A DNA stretch of 64,000 nt from NCBI GenBank assembly GCA_963989385.1, contig OZ022499.1, forward strand, positions 102,532,786 through 102,596,785, in the 5' to 3' direction. Each line of letters starts with the position of its first letter. Positions within the stretch are counted from its first letter, which is position 1. Positions 1 to 11,490 of the stretch are shown in pieces. The position numbers and the translations under genes are program-made. The notes beneath the pieces were generated by a model, which did not search any database, was not told the origin of the DNA, and worked only from the letters and a program-made list of their open reading frames with translations. The stretch comes from Ctena decussata (lineage: Eukaryota; Mollusca; Bivalvia; Lucinida; Lucinidae).

Positions 1-62
1 CATGTTTGCTATTCTTAGACAGACTGGAAAACTGGGAGAGAAAAAGTTATTACTATTTTATA

Positions 63-305
63 ATTGAGCTGCGGCATGACAAAACCAACAAAGTGGCATG
101 TGCCCCCTAGCAAAGACTCAGATCATCCCGTGCATCCGCCCAGTCTGATCAGAGCCTTCCCTGTCTGCATGGAGCTAGCATACTCTTAGCTACCCTTTAA
201 GCCCAAAGTTAAGATTCTGATCAGATTGAGCGGATGCCAATGCTGACCTGAGACTACACTGGGCACACATGCCACTTTGTTGGTTTTGTCAAGTCGCGGC
301 TCAAT
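63..305. mobile_element. Palindromic MITE, copy 1 of 3
   Basis: Non-coding element whose ends are inverted copies of each other: the left arm reads ATTGAGCTGCGGCATGAC and the right arm ends GTCGCGGCTCAAT. Inner arms around GACAAAACCAACAAAGTGGCA are also inverted. It is flanked by TTATA on both sides (58-62 and 306-310), a likely 5-bp target duplication in AT-rich DNA. Related copies lie near 62104-62322 and 63683-63915. No coding capacity. The superfamily cannot be assigned from ends alone. Confidence 0.7.
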
Positions 306-650
306 TTATAATGAGCCGTGACATGCAAAACTGGTGCTTAACACATATCCAAACAGTAAACCCTCAGACCAGCCTCAACATTTGCACAGTCTGTTGTTGT
401 TGTTGTTTTTTAACATCCCAGTAAACAATATTTCAGTCATGTTGTAACGTTGCCTCCGAATTTGTATGACTTTTACACTACCTGAGATAAATGACACTAA
501 GGTCCTGCTACAGCTGCAGAGGCACCTGGCAGCCCATCTATTTTGCAGGCCCTGATGGGCGGTGGTCAAATTGAAAAAAGCCTTCGCTGTTACCTGCTGA
601 CATTTATTATGATGCTGACGTTACATCATAAATAACGTGATTTAAGTGCT
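306..650. other. Intergenic, nothing recognised
   Basis: AT-rich sequence with a short CAA/GTT-rich run near 395-410. No exon, RNA gene or repeat boundary could be supported. Confidence 0.5.
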
Positions 651-654
651 TGCT

Positions 655-900
655 TCAGTCGTGGAGTGGTAAGGTGCATGCACTGATGGAGTTTCAATGT
701 TCTGGGGACTATGAAAAGAGAGATATTGGGCTGAACTCAAAAACTAAATATGTGTTACTTTTTCATGAAAGAAGGACACAGTGACCTAGTTTTGTTGGGA
801 GTGACCTGGAGTGGTAAGGTGCATGCACTGATGATGTTTCAATGGTCTGGGGCCTTTGAAAAGAAAGATATGGGGCTGACCTCGCATGTAGTACTTGGTC
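655..900 (+). repeat. Degenerate tandem repeat, units of about 130 bp
   Basis: Two diverged units share GTGGTAAGGTGCATGCACTGATG followed by a TTTCAATG(T/G)TCTGGGG block and an ATATTGGGCTGA block. Related units recur at 1436-1530 and 2690-3010, so this is the edge of a larger decayed array. Open frames across it are repeat-derived and not gene-like. Confidence 0.7.
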
Positions 901-919
901 TGAATTTATGCACAGCAGA

Positions 920-1025
920 GGAGTCCCGCTAGGTTAAGTGCTTGCCTGCTGATCTAGTAGCCCTGGGTTTCTAGTAACCCCGGGTTTGAGACCTGCTGGA
1001 GGTGAAAATCTTTCCAACCATTAAC
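920..1025 (+). mobile_element. tRNA-derived SINE head
   Basis: The stretch has a tRNA-like pol III layout: an A-box-like AGGTTAAGTGCTTG near 931-944 and a B-box-like GGGTTTGAGACC at 982-993, followed by GGAGGTGAAAATC. The same post-B-box motif follows the B box of the minus-strand SINE at 35245-35565, so both probably belong to one family. The cloverleaf is not intact, so this is a SINE head and not a tRNA gene. Confidence 0.55.
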
Positions 1026-1420
1026 GAGGTTCCATAGCATTCAGCATTTCATTATCACTCTCCCATATTCCTGTTATGACAGAAATACTGTTAAAATGGT
1101 ACTGGTAAAATCGTAAGTCATCCATCCATTCATCATGTACAACAAACACATTTTTAAAGGATGGCCTTAAGATTTATTATATTTCTTGCATCCCCATCTG
1201 TGAAATCAACTGAGCCTACTAATATATTCAAATTAGGGGTCAAAGAGACAGGTCAGTGTGCGTCAACTATACAGTGTATGTTAAAATTTTGAAATTCATA
1301 AGAAAGATAGAGGACTGAATTTTTTATATGTGAAATTATGCCTTGAAGGTTCAAGAACTCAAGGGTAGACCATTTCATAATGTTTGAGAAATGATGCACT
1401 ATCAAAAGTGAGACCAGTCC
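1026..1420. other. Unassigned repeat-flanking sequence
   Basis: AT-rich, with no open frame of note and no recognisable element ends. It may be the body of the SINE just upstream, but no tail or target duplication was seen. Confidence 0.4.
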
Positions 1421-1584
1421 TTTTTTTGAGAAAGTAGGTCACAGTGACCTAGTTTTGTGGGGGGTGACCTAGAGTGGTAAGGTGCATGCATTGATGGAGT
1501 TTCAGAGGACTGAAGCCTATAACAAGAATTCCTCTGAATGCTATGTCGCACCTGCTATGTGCCTTCACATGAAAAACTAAATGC

Positions 1585-2565
1585 TAGGGTAGATGTTAAT
1601 CATGCTAGGGTCGACGTAAGGTCAATGTGACCCTATTCCGCTACAGATTTTTTTCATTTTTATATTCTCAATACTAAGGTCCCATTAATGCTTCACATAA
1701 AATTTCAGCCAAATATACCAAGTGGTTCTGGAGAAAACGTTTATTTTATTGGTTTTGCTATTTTTAGTAATGGCGGCCATCTTGGATTATCGACCCGACT
1801 GAATTTTACTGTTCTGTGCCCTGCAGTCTGATCATGCTGCACGTGAAATTTGAGCACCATGGATGCAGTGGTTTCTGAGAATAAGCCATTGGAATGGACT
1901 TAAATGCTAGGGTCGATGTAACTTATGCTAGTGTCGACGTAAGGTCACTGCGGCCTAATTCCGCTACAGATTTTTTTCCTTTTTTTAACTCTAAATACCA
2001 AGGTCTCATTAATGCTTCACAAAAAATTTCAGCCATATATACCAAGCAGTTCTGGAGAAAATGTTGATTTGATTGATTTGCTATTTTTAGTAATGGCGGC
2101 CATCTTGGATTCTCGACCCGGCTGAATTTTATCATTCTGAAGCCCTGCAGTCTGATCATGCTGCATGAGAAATTTTAGAACCATGGATGCAGTGGTTTCA
2201 GAGAATAAGCCATTTGAATGGACTTAAATGCTAGGGTTGATGTAAATTATGCTAGAGTCAACATAAGGTCACTGCGACCTAATTCCGCAATAGATTTTTT
2301 TCATTTTGATAATTCCGAATACTAAGGTTCCACCTAGGCTTCATACAAAATTTCAGCCAAATATACCGAGCGGTTCTGGAGAACAATTGATTTTGTTGGT
2401 TTTGTTATTTTTAGTAACAGTGGCCATCTTGGATTCTCGACCAGGCTGAATTTTACCATTCTGAAGCCCTGCAGTCTGATTATGCTGCATGTGAAATTTA
2501 AGAACCATGGATACAGTGGTTTCAGAGAAAAAGTCTTTTGGATGGACTTAAACGCTAGGGTCGAC
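1585..2565 (+). repeat. Three tandem units of about 320 bp
   Basis: Three diverged direct repeats. Each holds in order: ATGCTAGGGTCGA-type motif, GGTCA(C/A)TG, CCTAATTCCGC, AATTTCAGCCA, GCTATTTTTAGTAATGGCGG and AAGCCCTGCAGTCTGAT. Units begin near 1600, 1920 and 2235. The GGCGGCCATCTTGGATT block is also found inverted within the element at 59875-61980, so this array is probably the decayed core of the same family. All frames through it are accidental. Confidence 0.75.
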
Positions 2566-2639
2566 ATAAATTGTGAACAGATGGAAAAACGGATGGCTAT
2601 ATCCCACCTTGCTAAAGCAGGTGAGACAAAAAGGGAGAT

Positions 2640-3020
2640 ATATACTTTTTTCTGAAAGTAAGTTACTGTGCCCTATTTTTAATTTTCTATGGCGGATAAC
2701 CTGGAGTGGTAAGGTGCATGCACTGATGGAATTTCACTGGTCTGGGGCTTATGAAAAGCAAGATATGGGACTGACCTTGCAAACTAAATATGTGGTACTT
2801 TTTGTGAAAGTAGGTCACAGTGACCTTTTTTTGTGGGAGGTGACCTGGAGTGGTAAGGTGCATGCACTGACTGAGTTTCAAAGATGTGGGACCTATGAAA
2901 AGCAAAATACAAGGCCAATCTTGAAAACTATATACGAGGTACTTTTTGGCTAAATTAGTAGTCAACAATGACCTAGTTTTGTTTGGGGTGACCATGCACT
3001 GATTAAGTCTCAAAAGTCTT
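2640..3020 (+). repeat. Further units of the 130-bp tandem repeat
   Basis: Three diverged copies of the unit seen at 655-900, each with GTGGTAAGGTGCATGCACTGA or a decayed version. The open frames on both strands here are explained by repeat periodicity. Confidence 0.65.
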
Positions 3021-3640
3021 GGGCTTATGAAAAAGAAAAGAAGCAAAGGAAGAATTGTATTCCAATACTTTTACCATATAAAAATAGTTCAACAAACCAA
3101 AGTCAGCCAACCGTCACATATAGGTCAAGGACATATGATTTTGTAATGCAGCTGCTGCAGTCAAAGACTCATAGCAATGTATTTATGTACCATTTATAAT
3201 GATTGTAGCCTTAAAAGTTTATAAAAAAACAGAGTTTAAATGAAGGTCAGACAAAATTGTTAACACAGGTTAACCTGATCACAGATGCCGACAAGGAAAC
3301 TTGGAATACAACCCCTGGGGTATAGCATAGTAAGCCCTCCTTTGCATTCACAAAGGCCTACTAAAAATTGGTGTGTGGGTCCCAAAAACTCCTTAAATAC
3401 AAGGCTAGTGAAATTTTGACTATAATTCAACATGATACAGATACAGGGATACAGATTTACAAAAGTCGACAGACTTCCTTCTGAATCCCTTTTTTGTATA
3501 AACGTGTGTTCTGTTAACCATTGTCTGTACATAAGTGTATGATGTTTATACAAATAATTTAACGAAATTTATATGCAGATCGGTTGTAATTTTAAAGAGG
3601 CACTAGAATTTTTTTATTTTTTTTTTTTATCTTTCATGTT
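3021..3640. other. Intergenic, nothing recognised
   Basis: AT-rich. One 97-codon frame on the minus strand has no recognisable motif. A T-rich run lies at 3608-3630. Confidence 0.5.
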
Positions 3641-3647
3641 AAATTTG

Positions 3648-4180
3648 GTGCCGTGACCAGGATGTTTCATGAATTGTAATGTTTATGTATGTTGAGAATT
3701 GTGTTTGAAAACTGGATTGCTACCAGACCTTTTATTTAGGGTTGTTTGATGGAACTAAATCGACCCTGAAGGGGGGTGATGTAATGACCCAGTTTCCTGT
3801 GACACATTTCTGTTCGCAAGTCAGCTGTTTATAGATTTTATGCTATACGCAATCAATACTCAATTGTTTTGAAAGATGCAAACCTGTTGCTCGTTGTCTG
3901 TGTTAACAAGTGCTTACCCATGTTTTGCAAGTTAATGTAATCCTTTATGTGTTATTAATAAGCTGTTTTATTTCAAAATTGAGCACATCGAAGTGTGTTT
4001 ATGTCCAATGTCTTCCATCTTGTCAGCTGTGTATAATATTGGATTGTGGGATTGAGTGTGTAAGCGTTCAAGCGTATCTGTCACAACAACAAAGGTTATT
4101 TCCAACAGTCAGGCTAGACTTCACAATGAATTCTAAGCAATTGGTACCTACAAAAGTTTCCTAAATATGACAGTCATAAA
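3648..4180 (+). mobile_element. Possible deleted LTR-element remnant
   Basis: TGGTGCCGTGACCAGGAT near 3649 resembles a retroelement primer-binding site (tRNA 3' end complement). About 120 bp later a purine run (GAAGGGGGGTGATG) precedes TGTAATGACCC, as at a polypurine tract and LTR start. No matching pair of LTRs was seen, so this could be an internally deleted BEL/Pao- or Gypsy-type copy or coincidence. Confidence 0.25.
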
Positions 4181-4571
4181 ATTCATTCCTTTGGGGTCAT
4201 TTTGATAATAATGATTAGTGGGGTTTCATATAAGATAGTTGCATAATTGCAGGTTAAAGTCTGGTACTCAGGGTTTTTATCAGTAAATCCAACATGGCGG
4301 GTATTGGTTTTTTTCCTTTGACGGCATCTTCCCTGAGACGTTTGTTGCGGGATCCCGTGATCCCACGGTTCTTCTGTTGGGGGACTTGGGAATTCCAGAA
4401 CAAACTGGCCTGGGGCGTGGGATCCCTGAACAAAACCTTACGGGTTGTGGGGGACGGGAACCTGGGAATATATAAGGAGCTTTCCCAGGAATCCCAGTAA
4501 TCTGAGAATTTGCTTTGGTTAGAGAAAGTCACGTTTATTTTTGCTGCAAATTTTTTGGCTTTATTTCTGTT
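4181..4571. other. GC-richer intergenic block
   Basis: The 4290-4500 stretch is GC-rich, with repeated GGGATCCC/GGGAATTCC-like words and two overlapping open frames on opposite strands. No domain was recognised in either. Confidence 0.4.
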
Positions 4572-4599
4572 CAGGCCCCGAGCAGTACCTTAGATAAGC

Positions 4600-4765
4600 T
4601 TTTGACCCAATTGGGTATTTACCCACTCACTTTTCATCCAATTGGGTATTTACCCACCCACTTTTCATCCAATTGGGTATTTCAGTTTTGAATTGGGTAT
4701 TTGAAATTTCGAAGGGCTAGTGAATTGGGTATCCACACATTTCAGATTGGGTATTTTTGGATGAG
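4600..4765 (+). repeat. Tandem repeat around AATTGGGTATTT
   Basis: At least six copies of (A)ATTGGGTATTT. The first three include ACCCAC(T/C)CACTTTTCATCC to make a unit of about 40 bp; the later copies are shorter and decayed. It lies just inside the left end of the 4572-6969 element. Confidence 0.8.
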
Positions 4766-4769
4766 ATAC

Positions 4770-5539
4770 TGTCTTTTTAACAGTATTTCATCATATTGGC
4801 ATTCCAAGTAATGCTGATATCTAAACTGGTTTTAGGTTATTTCATACCCCTAAAATCCAGTCTAAAATCACAGCTTCACAGGGTTTCTCTATCATGTTTA
4901 ATTGCAAAGTAGGGTCAGGTGAAAAAGGGTGCTCTGAAGAAATGGGTTAAAAAAAACGGGCTAAAAAAAACTAAGTCCAACGGGCATAGGTTCCCCTGTA
5001 TTTTGTACATTTTTATTCATCCCCCACCCACTACCATAGGCCAATATAAATTTTGGGCAAGAATCAGAAGAAAGAGGAAAAGGTGGGTGGAGTACAATTT
5101 GGCTCATAGTGACTAAGTGTCCATGTCCAAATGAACTGCATTCTCCCCTATGTTACTTTAGACAGCTAACAAAACAAATACATACCTAAATGTCCTGCCA
5201 ATTTCCTCCGTCAGACAACCCCCCCACCCCCCCCCCTCCCCCGTCCTGGTGAACTCCACGGATTTGCATCAATCTCAGGATGTGTTCCGGAGGATCCTAA
5301 ATCCAGATTTATCCGGAATTTTATCACCCAGCATTTGATTTCAAACAACTTACAATGTGCAAATGAAAACAGAAGAGAGGATTACCGAATGCACGCTACT
5401 TTCACTTTCAATTTTGCCGACGAGCTGCTTTACGATTGGAGTGCCACTGAGAATGCATCATCGCATGTATTTATAGGATCTAGAATGATATCAATCACTA
5501 TGGATGTTGGAAAAAACTTAGACAGGCTCTGATATCCAA
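4770..5539. other. Unassigned interior sequence
   Basis: Contains a C-rich low-complexity tract at 5218-5245 and short frames without recognisable domains. Nothing else could be supported. Confidence 0.4.
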
Positions 5540-6538
5540 TTATTTGTTATTCTGTGCGTGGCCCTTCGCTTTTTCTCTGTGTTGAGGGCCACGCCATAAC
5601 TGTGTATTGTGTCTTGCCTTTACACACAACTTCTTTCTTTCTTTCTGATGTATATTCCGCCTGTGTTGAAGGCGCACGTGTCCTCTTGCAGAGACCACTA
5701 TTGTTTTTTTTTTTCGGGTATTTTTCTGAAATTGGGATGGGTTAGCAGCCATATTGATCCCCGACGCCCCCTTGATGTCATTAAACAGGAAAAGCCGTTT
5801 CATGTGGAGTTTATAGCATAATAGTCTAGTATGAGATTCCAAAGTACTAAGAAGCACACTATCATCAGGTAGTATGGTAGGCACCAGTTTCTGACAATCC
5901 AGAATAAGTTGTACCAATGTAGTATTATCACTGATTCTATTTGACCAGGAACTCGTCCCAAGTGCATCTTGGAAGCATTTCTTTAGTCCATTCAAATATT
6001 GGCATCTCACTTGACTGAGTGCAGGACAACGTACCAACATGTGGACAATATCTTCATCTTCCAGATAGCACAACGGGCAGGTTGCATCCGATGTGCTGTC
6101 TATCTTAAACTTCTTTTTATGAGTTTGGAGGAGATAGGTACCGGTCAACATTCGCACTTTGATCATGGCCCTCATAACGTCCATTCTGTTTGACTGTACT
6201 GAGTCCCATACAAGATGGGTAAAACCAACATGAAGAGCCATTATACTACAGTGATCCAAAGATGACTTGCTTTCTGCCTCCTTCTGAAGTAGTTGTGTCC
6301 AATAACCTCTAATAGATTTCTTAACAGTTAATTTCCACTGATCTTTACTAAAAGTTTGCAATTCTCTTGGCAATGGCAGTTCATACTTCTCAATGGTTTC
6401 AGAGGCGAGCTGGAAGAAACTACCTTCACTTCGTACGAGTAGCTGGCGTTTCCAAATCTGTTGTAGAGTCTGGTTCTGGTTTCCCGAATACATCATTCCG
6501 ATTACATTCATTGCACATGACGCGGAGAACCAGCGCAA
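5540..6538 (-). pseudogene. LINE reverse transcriptase, C-terminal fragment
   Basis: An uninterrupted 332-codon frame. Its middle resembles the post-RT region of non-LTR retrotransposon polyproteins: a run with RMLTGTYLLQ followed by a CPLCYLEDEDIVHMLVRCP zinc-knuckle-like motif (C-x2-C-x8-H-x4-C), typical of RT C-termini. The catalytic RT domain is missing, so the copy is 5'-truncated. The last 70 or so codons are Lys/Arg/His-rich and look like read-through into non-coding DNA. The frame opens at a TTG with no true start. It lies inside the inverted ends of the 4572-6969 element. Clade not assigned. Confidence 0.65.
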
Positions 6539-6727
6539 AGTCGTAGAATTTCACGTTGTATAATCAGTTCTCATCCCGCTGGAGAAACACCGTTACGCTC
6601 CGGCGAATCACCGAATTGCGTAAAGGAGATTTCAGTTGCGTTTCTTTACGCTAAAAATGATTTTAATTGCGTTTCCAAACATTCAAATTGCGTAAATACG
6701 CGGATACGCAGCTTATCTAAGGTACTG

Positions 6728-6964
6728 CCCGAGGTTATAAAACTTTTTTCGTGCTCAACTCAGCTGAGCATGAAATTCTCTCTGCTGATAAATATGAAAA
6801 TGCCAACTAATGTTGGCATTTTCATATTCATCAGCAGAGAAAATTTCATACTCAGCCAAACTGAGCAAGAAAACAACCGCACTTATCAGTAATTTGCTAT
6901 CTATTAGCAGGTAAAATTTCATGCTCAACTCAGCTGAGCATGAAAAAAGTTTTATAACCTCGGG
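6728..6964. mobile_element. Foldback MITE with nested hairpins
   Basis: Terminal arms of about 48 bp are inverted (left CCCGAGGTTATAAAAC..., right ...GTTTTATAACCTCGGG). Each arm holds the small palindrome CTCAACTCAGCTGAGCATG. A second perfect-looking hairpin sits in the middle around ATGAAAATGCCAAC / GTTGGCATTTTCAT (6795-6825). Non-coding. It interrupts the right end of the surrounding hAT-like element. Confidence 0.75.
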
Positions 6965-6969
6965 GCTTG

Positions 6970-7490
6970 TTTTCTTAAATTCGTTTTTAAAGCAGCAACC
7001 TTTTGGGCGAAATTATTTATTTTCTTTGAAGAGGGGCTTATGTTAATAATGTAAAAGAGGAAACTTAGCTCTTGATTAGTTTTTTTTTTGGCATTTAAAG
7101 AGACAGGATTTTACAGTACACTCCATGCTCATGCCCCTTTATAAATTTTTTTCTGAAACTTCTTTGCATTATTCTGTCTTCAAGATCTATTCATACTCAA
7201 TCTGTCATCATTTTGTAGCATGTTTAAACCATTAATTTGCATAATTTAGCTCTGACTAGTTCGAGATCACTGTCGTTGCGAATAAATCGGTAGCATCATT
7301 TAATCCCCATTTTTAAGCCGACCTCACTGTACATACACATATGTTAATTTATTTCATGAAATGTTAGTTTAAACACCTAGTCATAAAATAACAAAGATCT
7401 CATTTGTCTGAAATTAAATTTTATTTGCATCATTATAAGGATAAACTTATTTTCATTGATACAATGTCTTGTTTCTTGTCTTCAATCCCT
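6970..7490. other. Intergenic, nothing recognised
   Basis: AT-rich, no coding frame or element boundary seen. Confidence 0.5.
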
Positions 7491-7494
7491 CTAA

Positions 7495-7750
7495 TAAGGT
7501 GCTGAGTCACCTGAAATACTGAATAGAACAGAACTTCTGCCTGTTTTTACATCATTTTTACACCATTCAGTTCATCTGAAGAACTGACACCATTCAGTTC
7601 ATCAGAAGTACTGAAGGGAACAGAACCTCTGCCTATTTTTACACTACTCAGTTCTTCTGAAATACAGAATAGAACAGAACATCTGCCCATTTACACCACT
7701 CAGTTCATCTGAAATACAGAATAGAATATCTGCCTATTTTACACCATTTT
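7495..7750 (+). repeat. Short tandem repeat, decayed units
   Basis: Four to five imperfect copies of a unit containing CAGTTC(A/T)TCTGAA(A/G)TAC(T/A)GAA, AGAACAGAAC and CTGCC(T/C)ATTTT. Unit length varies by partial deletion. Non-coding. Confidence 0.65.
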
Positions 7751-8385
7751 TTTAACCTGAGATTCACTTATACCCCTCGAACGAGGCCTAGACTCTCAGA
7801 GTTTTAGCGCATCGGCTAAGCAGCTGGGGCTTTATGCTGTGTAGCCAGCTTGAGCTTCTGTCTGCTGTTAAATACTGCTGTGGAGAGGTCCTACGGAAGC
7901 TGTTAAACCCTCGGCGTGTAACAGTATTTTGCAGTACTTATGTGTAATCCAAGCATGTGGTGGTTGGAGGGGGTCAGTGGGGGGAGGTGCGGGGGCTATT
8001 TTGAATTTCTTAAAAAAATTGACATAGTGGTTTCTAGCTAAGTCTGTTTCTCTCTTATTCTTTTATAGTATGGGTAAAGCAGAAACGAAGAGCTGAGGAC
8101 GGCAACTGACTCATCTTTGACAGGGCCTGCATTCATAGTACCACTCTTTTCTATTCAATAGCCAGTACTGAGTAGTGAAATATTTAAACATACCTCAATA
8201 ATCTCTCAGTAGATGATTTTATTTTCACAGGATAAATCATATATCTCTATGACGATAAATAACCCTATTCTGATTTCTTCATTGCAGCCTTAACCACGTT
8301 TACCTGTTAATTGTTTGATCAACTTTTGATTGCGAAAACACATGACAATACAGTGTAGCTGACAAAAACTGTTCGATATGAACTT
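7751..8385. other. Intergenic, nothing recognised
   Basis: No open frame of note. GT/AG-like words occur, but no exon could be defended. Confidence 0.45.
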
Positions 8386-8603
8386 CGGAAGTTATACTAG
8401 CCCTTGTACTTTCTGAGAAACAGACCTAAACGCGAAAACTTGACAAAAAATTGCAAAGTCAGTCAACCGTAAAATGTTGGTATAGACACAATAGTGATGA
8501 TGACTTTCAGCTCTTTTCTTTCAGATGTATGCATGACCCATGTTTCATGGCTCTAGCAGTTATTGTTTCTGAGAAACTGACCTAAACGCGAAAACTCGAC
8601 AAA

Positions 8604-9782
8604 CAAGAGCTGTCGCCTGACAGCATAGCTCGCCTGAATAGGTGCTTGCCCATCACACAGTCGCTATGGTGGTGTGGACGGCTATGCATAAAACTTCAGG
8701 CAAGCATGTCCATAATGACAACACATTTATAAACAAAAGCTATCTCAGAAATAAGTTTAAAATGAAATTAAAATAAAAAAATCCACATGAAATTTCAAAG
8801 TCCATGAGCTTGAGCTCAAAGAACTAAGGGGTGGCGGTGGGAGGATGGGGTTGGGTGGGGGGTGGGGTGGGGGGGGGGGGGGGGGGGGGGGGGGGCTAGG
8901 ATGCATCTAATCTTTGAACCATTATCTAACATCAGTCCAAGTATAAGTATCAACTGAGTCCATCGTGACACTGTGAAATTATGTCTTCATAAATATAAAA
9001 CTTTAACCAAAATCTTTAAGACAAAATTCAAAGTCGATGACCTTGACTTCAAGGTCATCCAGTGGGGTAAGTACATAGTGTTTTGTAAAATCTCAAAAAA
9101 TTGTCTAACATCAGTCCAAGTGTAAACTAAATCTCTGTCAAGCATTATGAATCAGTATGCAATTAGAAAACTTTAATAAAGACCAAATTTCCTAAGTCCC
9201 TGACCTCGACATCAAGGTCACTGAGCGGGGTTGGGGTAGTACTCTGTAAAACTTTGGACTAATATCTAGGTACAGTGCAAATATAAAAAGAATTCTTCTA
9301 TGGGTTCAGGAGATATGTGTCTTTAAAAACTTTAACCAAAACATCCAAGCAATAAATTTTCTAAGTCCATGACCTTGACATCAAGGTCACTGAGGGGGGT
9401 GGGGGTAGTACCTTGGAAAACTTTGGACCAATATCTAACTACAATGCAAGTATCAAATGAATCCATCTATGGGTTAAGGAGATATTGGGCTTTATAAAAC
9501 TTTAACCAAAACATCCAATACAAAAACACTTCCAATTTTCTAAGTCCATGACCTTGACATCAAGGTCACGGAGTGGGGTGGGGGTGGTACCCTGTTAAAC
9601 CTTGGACCAATATCTAACTACAGTGCAAGTATCAAATGAATCCATCAATGGGTTAAGGAGATATAGGTCTTTAAAAAACTTTAACCAAAACATCCAATCC
9701 GGACGCCGAAGCCGACGCGGAAGCGGACGCCGACGCCAGGGTGACAACAATAGCTCTTCATGAACTTTCGTTCAGGCGAGCT
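8604..9782 (-). mobile_element. Helentron-like tandem-cored element, AGCTCGCC family, copy 1
   Basis: Read on the minus strand it starts AGCTCGCCTGAACG, continues through a compound (GCG/TCC) microsatellite and four to five diverged units of about 175 bp with ACCTTGA(T/C)(G/A)TCAAGGTCA, and ends with the hairpin CTGTCAGGCGACAG followed by CTCTTG. A G-run of about 27 lies at 8869-8895. It sits inside the 8386-11490 array at its A-run. A second copy is at 49582-50873. Non-coding. Confidence 0.7.
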
Positions 9783-9941
9783 AAAAATTGCAAAGTCAGT
9801 CAACCGTAAAATGTACAGCAAGACTCAATATTGATGATGGCTTTGAGATTTACTCTTCCAGATGTACGCAAGAACCAAGTTTCATGGCTCTAGCCCTTAC
9901 AGTTTCTGAGAAAAAGACCTAAACGCGAACACTTGACAAAA

Positions 9942-11102
9942 CAAGAAGTCCATGATGAACCTATATCACTCACCTGAGTTATGATGAAATAACATGGAAG
10001 ATCATCTATTTGATGATGGTTCAATTGGAGCAGTTTTGCACTTTCTAATCTATATTCTGACAAAGTTTCATTTAGATTGGATCAAAACTGTGCCCTCTAG
10101 AGTGTACACAATGTTTTTTCTAAGATCTGACCTGGCAATCTAGTTTTTGATCAGACATTATTCAGTTTCAAACTTGGCCTAAATTTCATGAAGATACACA
10201 TTCTCATTCATTCTGACAAAGTTTCATGAAGATTCAATGCAAAATAAAGCCACATTTGTGTACACAAGGCTTTTCTATGATTTGACCTAGTGACCTACCA
10301 ATAGTTTTTGACCCGACAATACCCAGTTCCAAACTTGGCCTATATTTCATTAAGATAATCATTCTGACAAAGTTTCATGAATATTGAACCATAACTGTGC
10401 CCTCTAGAGTGTACACAAGGTTTTTCTAAGATTTGGCCTAGTGACCTAGTTTTTGACCCCACATGACCCAGTTTCACACTTGGTCTAAATTTCATTAAGA
10501 TAAACATTCTGACAAAGGTTCATGATGATTGGGTCAAAACTGTGCCCTTTGTGTCATTCTAAGATTTATTTCTATTTTTAGCTCTGGCGGCCATTTTGTT
10601 CAACGAACTGGAACCGATTTAGCAATTTAGGTTCAGGGCCATGAATCAAACATTTCTGTGAAATTATTTTGAAATGGAGCCATTGGCTTCTGAGGAGATG
10701 TCGTTTAAAGGTTTTTCTATTTTTAAATTTCTATTTTTAGCTCTGGCAGCCATTTTGTTCAGCGGAGTGGAACAGTTTTAGCAATTTCGGTTCAGGGCCA
10801 TGAGTCAAACATTTCTGTGAAATATTTTTGAAATCGAGCCATTGGTTTCAGAGGAGATGTTGTTTAAAGGTTTTTCTATTTTTAGCTCTGGCGGCCATTT
10901 TGTTCAGCCTAGCTGAACCATTTTAGCAATTTTGGTTCAGGGCTATAACAGAAACATTTGTGTGAAATTATTTTGAAATTGGCTTACTGGTTTAGGAGGA
11001 GATGTCGTTTGAAGAAATTGTTGACGGACGGACGGACAGACGGACGACGGACAAATATCGATCACAATAGCTCACCTTGAGCACGTCGTGCTCAGGTGAG
11101 CT
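9942..11102 (-). mobile_element. Helentron-like tandem-cored element, AGCTCACC family
   Basis: On the minus strand it starts with the hairpin AGCTCACCTGAGCACGACG..., then (GTCC)n-type microsatellite, then a core with GGCGGCCATTTTGTTCA units and GTCATG/ACCTAGTGACCTA units, and ends near CAAG (CTTG in element sense). It occupies the same A-run of the minisatellite unit as the element at 8604-9782. Non-coding. Confidence 0.65.
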
Positions 11103-11490
11103 AAAATTGCAAAGTCATTCGACTGTAAAATGTACGGCAAGACTCAATATTGATGATGAATTTCAGATTTACTCTTCCAGATGTACGCATGAACCAAGTT
11201 TCATGGCTCTAGCCCTAATTGTTTCCTAGAAAATGACCTAAACGAGAAAACTCGACAAAAAATTGTTAAGTCAGTCAACCGTGTAATGTAGGTCAAGACT
11301 CAATATTGATGATGGCTTTGAGATCTACTCTTCCAGATGTATGCATGAACCAAGTTTCATGGCTCTAGCCCTTACAGTTTCTGAGAAAATGACCTAAACG
11401 CAAAAACTTGATAAAAGTTTACGCCGCCGCCGCTGCTGCCGACACCGGAAAAGCAATGTATATGTCTCGCTTCTGCTTCGCAGGCGAGAC

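Larger units (their letters stand above)
4572..6969. mobile_element. hAT-like element with matching 18-bp ends
   Basis: The left end reads CAGGCCCCGAGCAGTACC followed by TTAGATAAGC. The right end is GCTTATCTAAGGTACTGCCC, and after removing the palindromic insert at 6731-6961 it continues GGGGCTTG. That gives about 16/18 matches to the left end plus the adjoining TTAGATAAGC. CAG...CTG-type ends suit hAT elements, but no perfect 8-bp target duplication was found (TTTCT is shared nearby). The interior carries a tandem repeat and a LINE fragment, with no transposase. Confidence 0.4.
8386..11490 (-). repeat. Minisatellite array split by two insertions
   Basis: Direct repeats of about 190 bp containing GACCTAAACGCGAAAAC, GACAAAAAATTGCAAAGTCAGTC and TTTCATGGCTCTAGC occur at 8395-8603, 9783-9941 and 11103-11425. 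They are interrupted by two independent elements. The array ends in the hairpin GTCTCGCTTCTGC...GCAGGCGAGAC (11464-11490), so it is probably the tandem core of a hairpin-ended element of the type described for 53080-56269. Confidence 0.75.

Noticed and set aside
3648..4180. Confident BEL/Pao solo or deleted LTR element
   Set aside because: PBS- and PPT-like words are suggestive, but no matching LTR pair exists; kept only as a low-confidence feature.
5540..5760. Novel basic C-terminal domain of the LINE fragment (Lys/Arg/His-rich)
   Set aside because: More simply explained as read-through into flanking DNA after truncation; the T-run on the + strand encodes much of the lysine.
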